This document shows positions 27,562-37,095 of a stretch of 64,000 nucleotides of DNA, piece by piece (the first letter of the stretch is position 1; each line of letters begins with the position of its first letter). The notes below the pieces were generated by a model, which was not told where the DNA came from, did no database searches, and saw nothing but the letters and a program-made list of their open reading frames with translations. Source of the stretch: Alloprevotella tannerae ATCC 51259 (lineage in GTDB: Bacteria > Bacteroidota > Bacteroidia > Bacteroidales > Bacteroidaceae); contig NZ_GG700642.1 of NCBI RefSeq assembly GCF_000159995.1, positions 89,036 to 153,035 on the forward strand, written 5' to 3'. The translations under genes were made by a program, and so were the position numbers.

Positions 27562-28857
27562 ATGCCCAATCCAGACCATTCTCTGCAAGCGCTCATCGAA
27601 GAATACGAACGCTTGATTGCATCCGGAGAGCCTTTCTATATGGAAGCCGAATCCTTAATTGATATTCTGGAATATTATATCAAGCAAGGCAAACTCGAAG
27701 AAGCAGATGAGTGCTTGCGAATTGCACTTCGACTCCATCCCAACAATGACGATCTGCTCTTGACCAAGGCTTATCGTCTGAAAGACAGGCTGCGCTGGCA
27801 AGAGGCAGAGGAAATCATCCACCAACTCTCCGAACCCAACGAGAAGGAAGTGGCTCTTTTTTATATCGAAAAGATGCTCTGCAAGCTGGATGCTAATTCA
27901 GCGGAGAAAATCTTCACGGAGACTTTCAAGCTCAAAGACGACGAGTTTGGTGTCGAATTTCACGTTGACTATATCGAACTTCTACTCGACTATGGGCTTT
28001 ATGATCGCGCCCTGCGCCTCCTTAAAGCGCTGCCGGATGGCTATCAAGACCAAAAACATCTTTACGAACTCCAAGGAGAGGCTTATTGCAATCTAAGATC
28101 CTTCGATGCAGCAATCGACGCCATCAATAAAATGATCGACTTAGATCCATACGACGACATCTCTTGGGTACAATTGGCAGAAGTGCAATATAAGGCCGAG
28201 AAGTTTGAAGAGGCAGTTGATAGTTGCGACTACGCTCTTACGATCAACGCCGACAATAGTCGCGCCACGCGTATTAAGATACTATCGCTCATCGGACTAC
28301 GTAAAAGTGCCGAGGCCTCAACCTTGGTTCAAGACTTTCTGGATAGCAATCCGGACGACTACTTAGTATACCTCCTCTTGGCTGAACAAATGGGCGGACT
28401 ACATCTTTACGACACCTCCATTCGCCTTTTCAGAGAAGCAGCCTTGCGTTGCCCGCAAGACAGCGTGGATCATCTGCGCATTGTGACCCATCTAAGCTCG
28501 GTTCTCCTCTATGCCGAGCGCTACGAAGAGGCCTTAGAAACGATGATGAGTGCAAATTCAGCCAACATAGACGTGCAAGACGTCCGCCTACAAATAGCTG
28601 AAGCAGCCTTAGCTCAAAAGCAAACGTCCGTAGCCCTCACGATCATCCGGCGAGGGTTAGAAGATCCGACGGATCAAGACCATTTGCTGCGTTATACGTT
28701 CCTTTTGGGAAGAAACAAAATCTACAAAGAGGCCGCTACAATTTGGCAGCGACTCTTGCAGCAACTAAAGACAGACGATCCGGTAGCGCTACAATATTTA
28801 GACAAGGCGAAGGAAAACTTAGCAGCTCCCACTGCAGAAACACAGGAGCCTGATTAA
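27562..28857 (+). CDS. Tetratricopeptide-repeat protein
   Basis: 431 residues from the ATG at MPNPDHSLQALIEEYERL; an upstream in-frame ATG overlaps the presumed terminator and is less likely. Successive 34-residue helical repeats carry the W/L/G/Y/A/F/A/P pattern, for example LEEADECLRIALRLHPNNDDLL and FDAAIDAINKMIDLDPYDDISW. There is no signal peptide, so it is probably a cytosolic scaffold. No specific partner can be named. Confidence 0.88.
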   Translation: MPNPDHSLQALIEEYERLIASGEPFYMEAESLIDILEYYIKQGKLEEADECLRIALRLHPNNDDLLLTKAYRLKDRLRWQEAEEIIHQLSEPNEKEVALFYIEKMLCKLDANSAEKIFTETFKLKDDEFGVEFHVDYIELLLDYGLYDRALRLLKALPDGYQDQKHLYELQGEAYCNLRSFDAAIDAINKMIDLDPYDDISWVQLAEVQYKAEKFEEAVDSCDYALTINADNSRATRIKILSLIGLRKSAEASTLVQDFLDSNPDDYLVYLLLAEQMGGLHLYDTSIRLFREAALRCPQDSVDHLRIVTHLSSVLLYAERYEEALETMMSANSANIDVQDVRLQIAEAALAQKQTSVALTIIRRGLEDPTDQDHLLRYTFLLGRNKIYKEAATIWQRLLQQLKTDDPVALQYLDKAKENLAAPTAETQEPD

Positions 28858-28860
28858 GAA

Positions 28861-28894
28861 CAATTTTGCCCCACGAAAATGGCGCGCAAAATTG
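28861..28894. terminator. Weak hairpin after the TPR gene
   Basis: CAATTTTGC pairs with GCAAAATTG across a 16-base loop, 3 bp past the stop. It lacks a T-run, so termination is uncertain. Confidence 0.35.
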
Positions 28895-28910
28895 AAATAG
28901 CCCGTTTGCG

Positions 28911-28984
28911 CTCACGAGAAAAAGAGCTTACGCTCACGAGGAAAAGAGCTTGCGCTCACGATGAAAAAGGTTTGCGCTCACGAG
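28911..28984. repeat. Four-unit 22-bp dyad array D (GCTC-AC-GAG type)
   Basis: Core octamers start at 28911 (CTCACGAG), 28933 (CTCACGAG), 28955 (CTCACGAT) and 28977 (CTCACGAG): exact 22-bp period, all centres AC. The fourth unit extends into a perfect dyad, TTGCGCTC-AC-GAGCGCAA. It lies between the TPR gene and the TamB-like gene; the remainder of 28985-29197 holds a promoter box only. Confidence 0.92.
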
Positions 28985-29158
28985 CGCAAGCTAAATAATG
29001 GTGTGCTTCTTAAAGATCCATCAAAGGGAAGAGGAAAAAAGTCTTTACGAAAACGCCACATTTAGGGCTGTCGTTAATTTTGTTTACATCCTTCTTGTCT
29101 ACTACGTTGACAGATAGTTATGAAATGTGAGATGGCCTTATTTTCCATCTTTTTATCG

Positions 29159-29166
29159 TAACTTTG
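29159..29166 (+). promoter_or_regulatory. -7 box for the TamB-like gene
   Basis: TAACTTTG fits TAnnTTTG and lies 31 bp before the TTG start at 29198. T-rich sequence precedes it, but no exact TTTG at -33. Confidence 0.5.
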
Positions 29167-29197
29167 CGACTAATATAGAAGTCGGCATATTAAGAAG

Positions 29198-32100
29198 TTG
29201 GGAAAAATAGCGCGATGGGTCGTAGGGGGATTATTGTCTCTCTACCTTCTACTATTGATTATCTTCAACTTTTCTCCGGCTGATCGCTGGGTGAGCCGGC
29301 TTGTTTCTCAGCAACTTTCAGACCGTCTGCATACGCAGGTCAAAATTGGTGGTGTTCGGTTGGGCCTGTTTAATCGTTTGATCCTAACTGATGTCTACTT
29401 AGCCGATCAGCGCGGAAAAGAATTGCTGCGTGCTGATCTTATGTCGGCTAAGATTGAATTTCGCTCCTTATTTCAAGGGCGTGTTTCGCTGCGTACGGTT
29501 TCGCTGCTCGATGCGCAAGTAAACCTCTACAAAGAAAGTCCGGATAAAGCGCCCAATTTTCAATTTTTGCTCGATGCTTTCCGCTCCAAAGATCAATCGC
29601 CCTCTAATCTTGACTTGCGCATCAACTCGCTGATCTTGAGGCGCTGCAAAGCAAGCTATCACGCCTTGTACGCCCCTCGAAGTCCGGAAAAATTGAATTT
29701 GAACCACTTAGTTGTTTCCGACATCAATGCTAACGTTAGCTTAAAGCATCTGACGCCGGATAGCATCAACATACGTGTGCGTGAGCTTTCTCTGCGCGAG
29801 CAGAGCGGTTTAGACTTGCGCCGCCTGAGCCTGCGCTTGGCTGCTAACAAGACGCGCGCTGATATACAAGACTTTGACCTGCAGTTGCCAGGCACAAATA
29901 TTGGTTTTCCACGCCTGCTGGCTTTTTATAAACCGGACGACTTCTTCAAAACCCTGTATTTGGCCGGCCGTATTGATAACGCCCAATTCACGACGACAGA
30001 CTTCGGTTTTCTTGTACCTCGCTTGCGCGGTTTTACACACACTCTGACGGCGCGCGGACTGTTTGCCGTCAATGCCAAAGAAATCGTGCTCGAAAACTGG
30101 TACGTCCACGAAGAGCATAACAACTTGCTGCTGGCGCTGAGCGGCAAACTCAGTCGCAGAAATGGACGCATCGTGAGTGCGGATGCAAATATCAAAACGC
30201 TGAATCTTCGCGAGGGTCTTATCTCGCAAGCCTTTCTACATTTTTTGCACCGCCCCCTACCCGCTTTCCTAAAGACGCTGGCCTATGTCGACTATACAGG
30301 TCGACTACGTTGGGAGGAAGGCGGCATCAATCGCGTTGCAGGCACGTTGAAGACGGCCGTAGGAAGCGTAGAAGGCCGACTGGCTTTTAATGGACACTAC
30401 GAAGGCAACTTAAAAGTAAAAGCCCTACGGCCAACAATCATAGCGCAGAATCAGGATTTGCCGGATCAGCTCTACGCCACCCTATCGGGTAGCATGGCAC
30501 GCGATGGTAGTAAAGCCGACCTAAAACTTGCGCTTGAAAGCGGGCAATATCGTGGGCATTTCTACAACAATCTGCAAGCAACCATCAATAAGCGAAACGA
30601 CGATTTGCAACTTCAGCTTATGGCGAAAGACCCTGCGGCCGACTTAAACGGAACGGTGCAGGCTCGCTTACGTGGGACAAACTTGGAAGCGATACGCTTG
30701 GAAGCAGACGTGAAACAATTGAACCCGGGAAGATTGAACTTGACCCGCTATTTTGGTGCATCCTCATTCTCCGGTCACGTCAAAATGGCAGTAGATGATT
30801 TGAAGCAACTCACGGGCCATATCAAGGTAAATGACTTCACGCTCTCCGGCACTGACAGCCCTTATCGCTTAAATCAATTAGAACTCTCCAAACAACATAA
30901 TCGCTTAGACTTAAAAAGTGACTTTGCCGACTTGCTGGTAGAAGGGCCCATAGCGCCCGCTACGATTAAGCAATTGCTCTTTTCTTTATTAGACCGAAGT
31001 TTACCCGGCTTCTTCTCAAAACCGATTGCGTCTCCGCGAACGACATTGGCCTTTAAAGGACAGGTAAAAAAGACAGACATGCTCAATCGCTTTCTTCACA
31101 TCCCCTTATATGCCGAAAAGGGCATCAAAATAGAGGGCAAGTTAAGCAGCAGCGCGCGCTCATCCGTCATCATTAGTGCGCCGACTCTGTCATACAACAA
31201 CTTTGCCCTTTCCGATTTGCGCTTTTATCTGCAAGGAGAAGGAACGCGCTATACAGGCTTGGCACAAGCGGCAAAAGAGGTAGGAAATACGCAGATGAGA
31301 GTGGCACTGGAGGCGAAAACAGATAGCGGTAAACTCCATACACACTTAGCTTGGGCCAGCGCAGATGAGCACGAGTTTAAGGGTGATATGAAATTGATCT
31401 CTACGTTCAAACAAACGTTGCGTGGGCGCTTGATCCGAACAGATTTTGTGCCGACAACGATGACCGTAGGCGATACTTTGTGGACCTTCTCTAAAGGCGA
31501 ATTGGCTTATGTAGACCGCACCTTGGACGTAAAAGGCTTCTCGCTGCAGCACGGCGACCGCAGTTTGTCCATAAGCGGACGCTTGTCGCCCTCACCTAAA
31601 GACTCGATCGTGGCAACTTTGCAAAAGGTGAATGTAGACTATATCTTGAACCTTGTAAACTTTAACGACGTGGCCTTCGCCGGACCTGCAACGGGCACGC
31701 TCAGCGTATCGGAAACGGCCGGCTACCCCATAGTCTCCGTAGGTTTGAAGATACCTCGTTTTTTGATAAACAACGGGCCGATGGGGACGGCTTACATCCG
31801 AGGTGGATTTGACACAAAACAAAAACAGATTAACATAGACGCTCATATTCTGAATCCGGAAGAAGGCGTGACTGATGTGAAAGGCTACGTATCGCTCCTG
31901 CATAAGAATTTAGACCTCTTCATAAAAGGAACAGGGACTGATCTGCGCTTCCTGCGCCGATGGGTGGGCGACATTTTTAATGACCTGCGCGGAAAAGCAA
32001 CGGGACACGTTCGACTTTTTGGCCCGCTGAAACAATTGGACTTGAAAGGCGAAGAAGAGGTGGAGCTGGAAGCGCAAATTGCAGCTACGGGGGCACATTA

Positions 32101-33589
32101 TAAGGTCGATGGTGGGCGCGTCGTGATACGCCCCGGCTTGTTTAGCTTCAATGAAATTCCCATTTCAGATGGAGAAAAAGGAAAGGGCGTCGCGCAGGGC
32201 TATTTACGCCACAACCATTTGCATAACTTGACGTATGATTTCAATATTTCTGCAGAAGACCTCTTAGTATATAAGCGCTCACAATCAGCAGACTTACCTT
32301 TTTATGCTACAGCTTATGGCTCAGGTAGCGCACACTTGAGCGGACGGCCGGGACTATTTGAGGCCGATTTGGATATGCGCACTGAAGAAGGCACAACACT
32401 GACCTATACTGCCGATGCGCCGGAGAAGGGCGACAATGCCTTGTTGCGTCTGCATAATGGAAAGGATTCACTTGTAAAGCAAGGAGCTGTTGCCGGCATA
32501 AAAACGATGACTCAGCTGACGGATATTAAACTTAATTTCTTGTTTGATGTACGTCCGGAAGCAACACTGAAGATCGTAACGGACGAGAAAGCGGGCAACG
32601 TGCTCACTCTCCACGGATCGGGACCTATTCGTGCGAATTGGTATAATAAAGGTGCGTTTAAAATGTATGGCACTTATAAGATTGATGGTGGATCGTATAG
32701 GATCAGTGTGCAGGATCTGATTCGTAAGAATTTTACGCTGACGCCGGGGAGTAAAATGATTTTTGCGGGCGATCCATTCCAAGGTGATCTGGATATGCAA
32801 GCTGTATATACGGTGAAATCTGCCTCACTGAGCGATTTAAATATTGGTAACAACTTCAGTCGAAATACGGTGCGCGTCAATTGTTTGCTAAACATTAAGG
32901 GTAAAGCCGGCAACCCGCAAGTTTCTTTTGACCTCGATCTTCCCACGGTTAACGAAGATGAGAAGCAGATGGTGCGAAATCTGATCAGTTCGGAGGAGGA
33001 TATGAATATGCAGGTGCTATATCTTTTAAGCATTGGGCGTTTTTACACTTACGATTATGATCAAACAAACGCCGGAACAAGGCAGACGCAGAGCACGGCC
33101 GCAATGAAGAGCTTCCTATCTAACACGCTAAGTGACCAATTGAACAACGTGTTGCAAAATGCGATAGGCAATTCTAATTGGTCCTTTGGTGCTAACGTTC
33201 AGACGGGCCTTGTTGGCTGGAAAGATATGGAGGTCGAAGGCTTGTTAAGCGGCCGTCTATTAAATAATCGGCTTATCATCAATGGAAATTTCGGTTATCG
33301 CGATAAGCCAATCAACAATACAAACTTTATAGGCGACTTTGATCTGCGTTATTTGCTGACGCCCGGAGGAGGCGTGAGTTTAAAAGCCTATAGCGAAACC
33401 AACGATCGCTACTATACCAAGTCCTCGCTGACGACGCAGGGCGTTGGTCTGCTACTACAGCGCGACTTCATCAATTTTAGAGACCTCTTGAAGCTACGCA
33501 AAAAGAAGAACAACAAGCAGTCACAGCCGCTTCCTCAGCAAGAAGAAGCCCCCGTGCTGATCAATTTCCGCCGCCGTTCGACTTGGTAG
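29198..33589 (+). CDS. tamB: TamB-like translocation/assembly module protein (DUF490)
   Basis: A 1463-residue AsmA-like protein. One N-terminal inner-membrane helix (about 8-25) is followed by a very long stretch of repeating beta strands, expected to form a hydrophobic groove across the periplasm. The C-terminal 300-400 residues are the TamB/DUF490 domain, with YKIDGGSYRISVQDLIRKNFTLTPGSKMIFAGDPFQGDLDM near 1160-1200. Family members move phospholipids or help outer-membrane proteins assemble. The frame starts with TTG; no ATG exists between the upstream in-frame stop and conserved sequence. Its 3' end overlaps the convergent glycosyltransferase gene by 29 bp. Confidence 0.9.
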   Translation: MGKIARWVVGGLLSLYLLLLIIFNFSPADRWVSRLVSQQLSDRLHTQVKIGGVRLGLFNRLILTDVYLADQRGKELLRADLMSAKIEFRSLFQGRVSLRTVSLLDAQVNLYKESPDKAPNFQFLLDAFRSKDQSPSNLDLRINSLILRRCKASYHALYAPRSPEKLNLNHLVVSDINANVSLKHLTPDSINIRVRELSLREQSGLDLRRLSLRLAANKTRADIQDFDLQLPGTNIGFPRLLAFYKPDDFFKTLYLAGRIDNAQFTTTDFGFLVPRLRGFTHTLTARGLFAVNAKEIVLENWYVHEEHNNLLLALSGKLSRRNGRIVSADANIKTLNLREGLISQAFLHFLHRPLPAFLKTLAYVDYTGRLRWEEGGINRVAGTLKTAVGSVEGRLAFNGHYEGNLKVKALRPTIIAQNQDLPDQLYATLSGSMARDGSKADLKLALESGQYRGHFYNNLQATINKRNDDLQLQLMAKDPAADLNGTVQARLRGTNLEAIRLEADVKQLNPGRLNLTRYFGASSFSGHVKMAVDDLKQLTGHIKVNDFTLSGTDSPYRLNQLELSKQHNRLDLKSDFADLLVEGPIAPATIKQLLFSLLDRSLPGFFSKPIASPRTTLAFKGQVKKTDMLNRFLHIPLYAEKGIKIEGKLSSSARSSVIISAPTLSYNNFALSDLRFYLQGEGTRYTGLAQAAKEVGNTQMRVALEAKTDSGKLHTHLAWASADEHEFKGDMKLISTFKQTLRGRLIRTDFVPTTMTVGDTLWTFSKGELAYVDRTLDVKGFSLQHGDRSLSISGRLSPSPKDSIVATLQKVNVDYILNLVNFNDVAFAGPATGTLSVSETAGYPIVSVGLKIPRFLINNGPMGTAYIRGGFDTKQKQINIDAHILNPEEGVTDVKGYVSLLHKNLDLFIKGTGTDLRFLRRWVGDIFNDLRGKATGHVRLFGPLKQLDLKGEEEVELEAQIAATGAHYKVDGGRVVIRPGLFSFNEIPISDGEKGKGVAQGYLRHNHLHNLTYDFNISAEDLLVYKRSQSADLPFYATAYGSGSAHLSGRPGLFEADLDMRTEEGTTLTYTADAPEKGDNALLRLHNGKDSLVKQGAVAGIKTMTQLTDIKLNFLFDVRPEATLKIVTDEKAGNVLTLHGSGPIRANWYNKGAFKMYGTYKIDGGSYRISVQDLIRKNFTLTPGSKMIFAGDPFQGDLDMQAVYTVKSASLSDLNIGNNFSRNTVRVNCLLNIKGKAGNPQVSFDLDLPTVNEDEKQMVRNLISSEEDMNMQVLYLLSIGRFYTYDYDQTNAGTRQTQSTAAMKSFLSNTLSDQLNNVLQNAIGNSNWSFGANVQTGLVGWKDMEVEGLLSGRLLNNRLIINGNFGYRDKPINNTNFIGDFDLRYLLTPGGGVSLKAYSETNDRYYTKSSLTTQGVGLLLQRDFINFRDLLKLRKKKNNKQSQPLPQQEEAPVLINFRRRSTW

Positions 33590-34502
33590 CCTTGCGCTTC
33601 GATTTTTGCAAATCGGCGTAGTACCATAATTTATAGAGAGAGAAGATAAACAACAAGGGGCGCTTACTTTCTAATAAGTAATGGCGCATGTGCCGGCTCC
33701 AAAAGCCCAATGTCCAACGCAGCAAACCGCTCAAGCCAAGCCTTTTTGCTTGAAGATAGAGGCGCGATGGTCCACTTTCGCTTTGCATCGGCTCACCTAA
33801 TTTGCTGAGTGTACGTAATGCCGTCTCCGTTTTCTTCAGAAAACTTTCGTTCGAATCAATACCTGTGTGTATAAGTGGATTGTCGATATGCAGAATCGAA
33901 AAATGCGCGGATCGAAGTTCCAATCCCAAAAGCGCATCTTCATAACCATAATCCGTACAGCGCGGATCGAAGCGCACCGCATCGAAAACTTCTCGCGCAA
34001 ACATCGCATTAAACATCGTGAAGAAACGATACGGCTGCTTTTGACGCACATCGGCCGGCCGAAGCCTTTCCGCCGATAGTTCATAGCGGCTACGCAATTC
34101 ATGCCCTTCAGGCGCAGGTCCGGAAGGCGTGTAGAGGCGGCCGCAAACGACCTTTGCCTGATCGCGCACCTCCCAATAACGCACCAAGAAGTCCGCCGTA
34201 CACACTTGCGCATCGCTATCTATAAATAAGAGATACGGGAAACGCGCCAAATCAATCAGATGATTGCGCGATGCAGCCGGCCCACTGTTGCGTTCGGCCC
34301 TTATCCAGCGACAATGCGGAAGCGCATTAACCTTCTCAGCTACAGCATTGAGCGGCTCAAGTGTTGAGCAGTCGTCGAGGACGATTATTTCAAAATCAAA
34401 GCCCTCCTTTGTATTTTCCATCAATTCCAACCCCTGATGCGCTAAGTCACTAACCAAGGTGGAGCAATCGCAATTATAGGTTGGAATAAGAACAGAAAGC
34501 AT
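33561..34502 (-). CDS. Glycosyltransferase family 2 protein
   Basis: 313 residues starting MLSVLIPTYNCD; ATG at 34500-34502 was chosen because the GT2 fold begins there. DDCSTLEPL and the donor-binding LLFIDSDAQVC (DSD triad) identify a GT-A transferase. No membrane segments are obvious except a weakly hydrophobic tail, so it likely adds sugars to surface glycans in the cytosol. Acceptor and donor are unknown. It ends inside the convergent TamB-like gene. Confidence 0.88.
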   Translation of the reverse strand: MLSVLIPTYNCDCSTLVSDLAHQGLELMENTKEGFDFEIIVLDDCSTLEPLNAVAEKVNALPHCRWIRAERNSGPAASRNHLIDLARFPYLLFIDSDAQVCTADFLVRYWEVRDQAKVVCGRLYTPSGPAPEGHELRSRYELSAERLRPADVRQKQPYRFFTMFNAMFAREVFDAVRFDPRCTDYGYEDALLGLELRSAHFSILHIDNPLIHTGIDSNESFLKKTETALRTLSKLGEPMQSESGPSRLYLQAKRLGLSGLLRWTLGFWSRHMRHYLLESKRPLLFIFSLYKLWYYADLQKSKRKATKSNGGGN

Positions 34503-34629
34503 AAATAAATCGTAAGATATGGTTTGCAAATTTACGAGAAATAGGCCATTTATTCTATATTTAGTACAAAAAAGGGCTTTTCATCGTGCTTTTCTTTCCA
34601 TAATCATAGCAAGAATAGGTGGAAAATCC

Positions 34630-34637
34630 TATATTTG
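34630..34637 (+). promoter_or_regulatory. -7 box upstream of DUF2582 gene
   Basis: TATATTTG matches TAnnTTTG and is followed by a leader of about 105 bases to the ATG at 34750. Confidence 0.5.
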
Positions 34638-34749
34638 CAATAGGAGATAAGCGCGAACGATAAAGATAAGACGCGCCAAAGATTCAAATGCGACAAGCGG
34701 TGTTGTAAGCTAAAAGAAGAAAGTACCGTTATACTATAAAATTAGACTT

Positions 34750-34953
34750 ATGTTTACTGAAAAAGTAGGAGAATTAGCCGGCAAAATTTGGGTGGCTTTG
34801 AATGAGAATGGTAAGCTCACCGGTAAAGAACTTAAGAAGTATATCAAAGTTCGTGCCGATAAGGAGCTTTACCTTGGACTTGGCTGGCTACTTCGCGAAG
34901 ACAAGATCGACGTTACCGAAAGCGATAAAGAGATTCTTGTTGTGTTGAAGTAA
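34750..34953 (+). CDS. Small winged-helix protein (DUF2582)
   Basis: 67 residues forming a compact winged helix-turn-helix: the segments VGELAGKIWVALNENGKLTGKELKKYIKV and LYLGLGWLLREDKIDV match the DUF2582 family, common and conserved in Bacteroidetes. DNA binding is suspected from the fold only. It has its own promoter and terminator. Confidence 0.88.
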   Translation: MFTEKVGELAGKIWVALNENGKLTGKELKKYIKVRADKELYLGLGWLLREDKIDVTESDKEILVVLK

Positions 34954-35013
34954 CCTATGGAGATGCATCGCCATACTATATATAATATGGTATGGATGAT
35001 AAGAATGTTTAAT

Positions 35014-35049
35014 CGTGTCTTTGCGCATTGGCGCTTTGACACGTTTTTT
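35014..35049 (+). terminator. Terminator after the DUF2582 gene
   Basis: CGTGTC-TTT-GCGC and GCGC-TTT-GACACG form a hairpin with an internal T-T loop and ATTG turn, followed by six T residues. Confidence 0.8.
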
Positions 35050-35073
35050 CTTGCCCACTGTGTACCGAAATCC

Positions 35074-35081
35074 TAATTTTG
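35074..35081 (+). promoter_or_regulatory. -7 box for cca
   Basis: TAATTTTG matches TAnnTTTG and lies 20 bp before the ATG at 35102, just after the preceding terminator. Confidence 0.55.
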
Positions 35082-35101
35082 CAGTCGTAAAACAAAATTG
35101 A

Positions 35102-36541
35102 ATGAGACATTTAACCCCAACCGATATCATACAACTGCTCGATCGTGAGCCGCTTTTCAGAGAATTAGCGCAAACGGCCGACCGGTTGCAGCTTGAGTGC
35201 TACGTCGTAGGTGGCTATGTGCGCGACCTTTTTCTCGAACGCCCAACAAATGATATTGATATTGTGGTCGTCGGTTCCGGAATCGCAATGGCCGAAGCCT
35301 TGACGAAGCGTTTGGGGCGCGCAGCTCACCTTTCTGTCTTCAAAAATTTCGGGACAGCGCAAGTGAAATATCATCATCAAGAAATAGAATTTGTCGGCGC
35401 ACGTCGCGAAAGTTACAGTCACGACTCGCGCAAACCAATCGTAGAAGACGGAACACTCGAAGACGATCAAATGCGTCGCGATTTTACGATCAACGCTTTG
35501 GCCGTCTGCCTCAATACTGCGCGCTATGGCGAACTGGTTGATCCTTTTGATGGTTTGTGGGATTTGGAAGATGGCTTGTTGCGTACGCCCACTGATCCGG
35601 ATATTACTTTCTCCGACGACCCGCTGCGTATGATGCGTTGTGTGCGCTTCGCCACGCAACTCAATTTTCGCATCGACGATGAAACTTTTGCAGCCTTGGA
35701 GCGCAATGCCGAGCGCTTAAGCATCATCAGCGGCGAGCGAATCATCGAAGAACTAAACAAAATCATGCGCGCTCCTTTGCCTTCCATCGGTTTTGTCGAA
35801 CTGCAACGCAGCGGTTTGCTCCCGATCATCCTGCCCGAATTGAGCGCATTGGACAATGTCGAGACGCGCAATGGAAAATCACACAAAAACAACTTCTACC
35901 ACACGCTCGAAGTATTGGACAACGTAGCGCGGCGCACGGATAACGTTTGGCTGCGCTGGGCTGCCTTGCTCCACGATATAGGTAAGGCGAAGACCAAGCG
36001 ATGGGAGCCGGCCGTGGGTTGGACTTTCCACAACCACAACTTTGTAGGAGAGAAGATGACGCCGGCTCTTTTTCGCCGACTCAAACTTCCGCTCGACGAA
36101 CGTATGAAATACGTCAAGAAAATGGTTGGCTTACACATGCGGCCCATCGTTATTGCTGACGACATTGTCACGGACAGTGCAGTGCGCCGCTTGCTTTTTG
36201 ATGCCGGAGATGATATTGACGACTTGATGCTCTTGTGCGAGGCCGACGTAACGAGTAAAAACGCACAGCGCAAGCGAAATTTTTTGAACAATTTCAAGTT
36301 GGTACGCGAGAAGTTGGTAGCCATCGAAGAAAAGGATCGCATTCGCAATTTCCAGCCCCCTGTGACCGGCGATGAGATTATGCGCCGCTTTTCCTTGCCT
36401 CCGTGCCGCGAAGTGGGCCTCTTAAAAGCTGCGCTCAAAGACGCTATTTTAGATGGGAAAGTGCCCAATTCTTATGAGGAAGCCTTGGCTTTCGTACTCC
36501 AAGAAGCAGAAAAGATGGGGCTAAAGCCAACAAATCCTTGA
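35102..36541 (+). CDS. cca: CCA-adding tRNA nucleotidyltransferase
   Basis: A 479-residue class II nucleotidyltransferase. Head motif VVGGYVRDLFLERPTNDIDIVV includes GGYVRD (37-42) and catalytic Asp51/Asp53. RRDFTINALAV is the ATP/CTP-choice region, RCVRFATQLNFRI begins the tRNA-binding neck, and an HD domain (LLHDIGKAKTKRW) follows. It completes or repairs the 3' CCA of tRNAs; members with an HD domain may also act as phosphohydrolases. It fits with the tRNA-Thr gene directly downstream, which does not encode its CCA end. Confidence 0.95.
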   Translation: MRHLTPTDIIQLLDREPLFRELAQTADRLQLECYVVGGYVRDLFLERPTNDIDIVVVGSGIAMAEALTKRLGRAAHLSVFKNFGTAQVKYHHQEIEFVGARRESYSHDSRKPIVEDGTLEDDQMRRDFTINALAVCLNTARYGELVDPFDGLWDLEDGLLRTPTDPDITFSDDPLRMMRCVRFATQLNFRIDDETFAALERNAERLSIISGERIIEELNKIMRAPLPSIGFVELQRSGLLPIILPELSALDNVETRNGKSHKNNFYHTLEVLDNVARRTDNVWLRWAALLHDIGKAKTKRWEPAVGWTFHNHNFVGEKMTPALFRRLKLPLDERMKYVKKMVGLHMRPIVIADDIVTDSAVRRLLFDAGDDIDDLMLLCEADVTSKNAQRKRNFLNNFKLVREKLVAIEEKDRIRNFQPPVTGDEIMRRFSLPPCREVGLLKAALKDAILDGKVPNSYEEALAFVLQEAEKMGLKPTNP

Positions 36542-36546
36542 AAATA

Positions 36547-36578
36547 TTTGGTCGTAAAGAAAGGATAGCTTACTTTTG
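36547..36578 (+). promoter_or_regulatory. Promoter of the SRP RNA (and perhaps tRNA-Thr)
   Basis: TTTG (36547-36550) and TACTTTTG (36571-36578) are 20 bp apart, an excellent match to the Bacteroidetes consensus. The predicted start falls at about 36586-36590, the first base of the RNA. Confidence 0.8.
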
Positions 36579-36589
36579 CATCCAGAAAA

Positions 36590-36687
36590 TGGGTAAGTGC
36601 TGTACGGCCAGCTCCCTTCGAATCCTCCAGGGCTTGACCGCAGCAAAGGTAGTTGGTTGTAGCGGCGCGATGCAGAGAGCTTACCCA
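36590..36687 (+). ncRNA. ffs: Signal recognition particle RNA, small bacterial type (4.5S-like)
   Basis: About 98 bases whose ends pair (TGGGTAAG with CTTACCCA). The middle has a stem CCAGCT/AGTTGG and the conserved Ffh-binding tip pattern: CGAATCCTCCAGG on the 5' side, then a short loop, then AGCAAAGGTAG on the 3' side. This mirrors GAACCC..CCAGG and AGCA.CGGTA of known bacterial SRP RNAs. A consensus promoter ends just upstream and tRNA-Thr begins 5 bp downstream. Identification is by eye; a covariance-model search was not possible. Confidence 0.8.
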
Positions 36688-36691
36688 CCCC

Positions 36692-36765
36692 GCCTCTTTA
36701 GCTCAGCTGGCCAGAGCACGTGATTTGTAATCTCGGGGTCGTTGGTTCGAATCCGACAAGAGGCT
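36692..36765 (+). tRNA. tRNA-Thr (anticodon TGT)
   Basis: A full cloverleaf: acceptor GCCTCTT/AAGAGGC, D stem GCTC/GAGC, anticodon loop TTTGTAA with anticodon TGT, T arm GTTGG-TTCGAAT-CCGAC, discriminator T. CCA is not encoded. The anticodon stem has one T-T mismatch. Confidence 0.95.
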
Positions 36766-36786
36766 CAAAACGAAGCTTACGTTAAC

Positions 36787-36828
36787 AATAGCGGACGATT
36801 TCTGAATAAGAACGTCCGCTATTTTTTT
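36787..36828 (+). terminator. Terminator after tRNA-Thr
   Basis: AATAGCGGACG (36787-36797) pairs with CGTCCGCTATT (36813-36823) and is followed by a run of T residues. Confidence 0.9.
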
Positions 36829-37095
36829 GTTTATACTCCACAGCTCACAAGGCGTATAAGCAGTAGCATTTTTCAACCATAAGCGGCCCGCCTCAGCTCG
36901 GAAAATGCTTTATTGAGCGCAACTTGTACGAATATAACGTCAGCCCATTTTCCTTAGCCATACTGAGCGCCTGCAATTACGCGCACCTTCACAGCATCTT
37001 ACGCTATAAGTCTACAAAAGGGCCACATCAAGCCTCTTTTTCCCACGTAAAGAGCAGGCATACTAACTGCTTACGAAGCGTCTCTTCAGCTTACG

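Noticed and set aside
28911..28984. CRISPR array
   Set aside because: The repeated units are contiguous dyads of 22 bp with no unique spacers, there are only four per locus, and no cas genes lie in the window.
36590..36723. A coding frame over the SRP RNA and tRNA-Thr
   Set aside because: A 61-codon frame exists here but the DNA is explained by two structured RNA genes with their own promoter and terminator.
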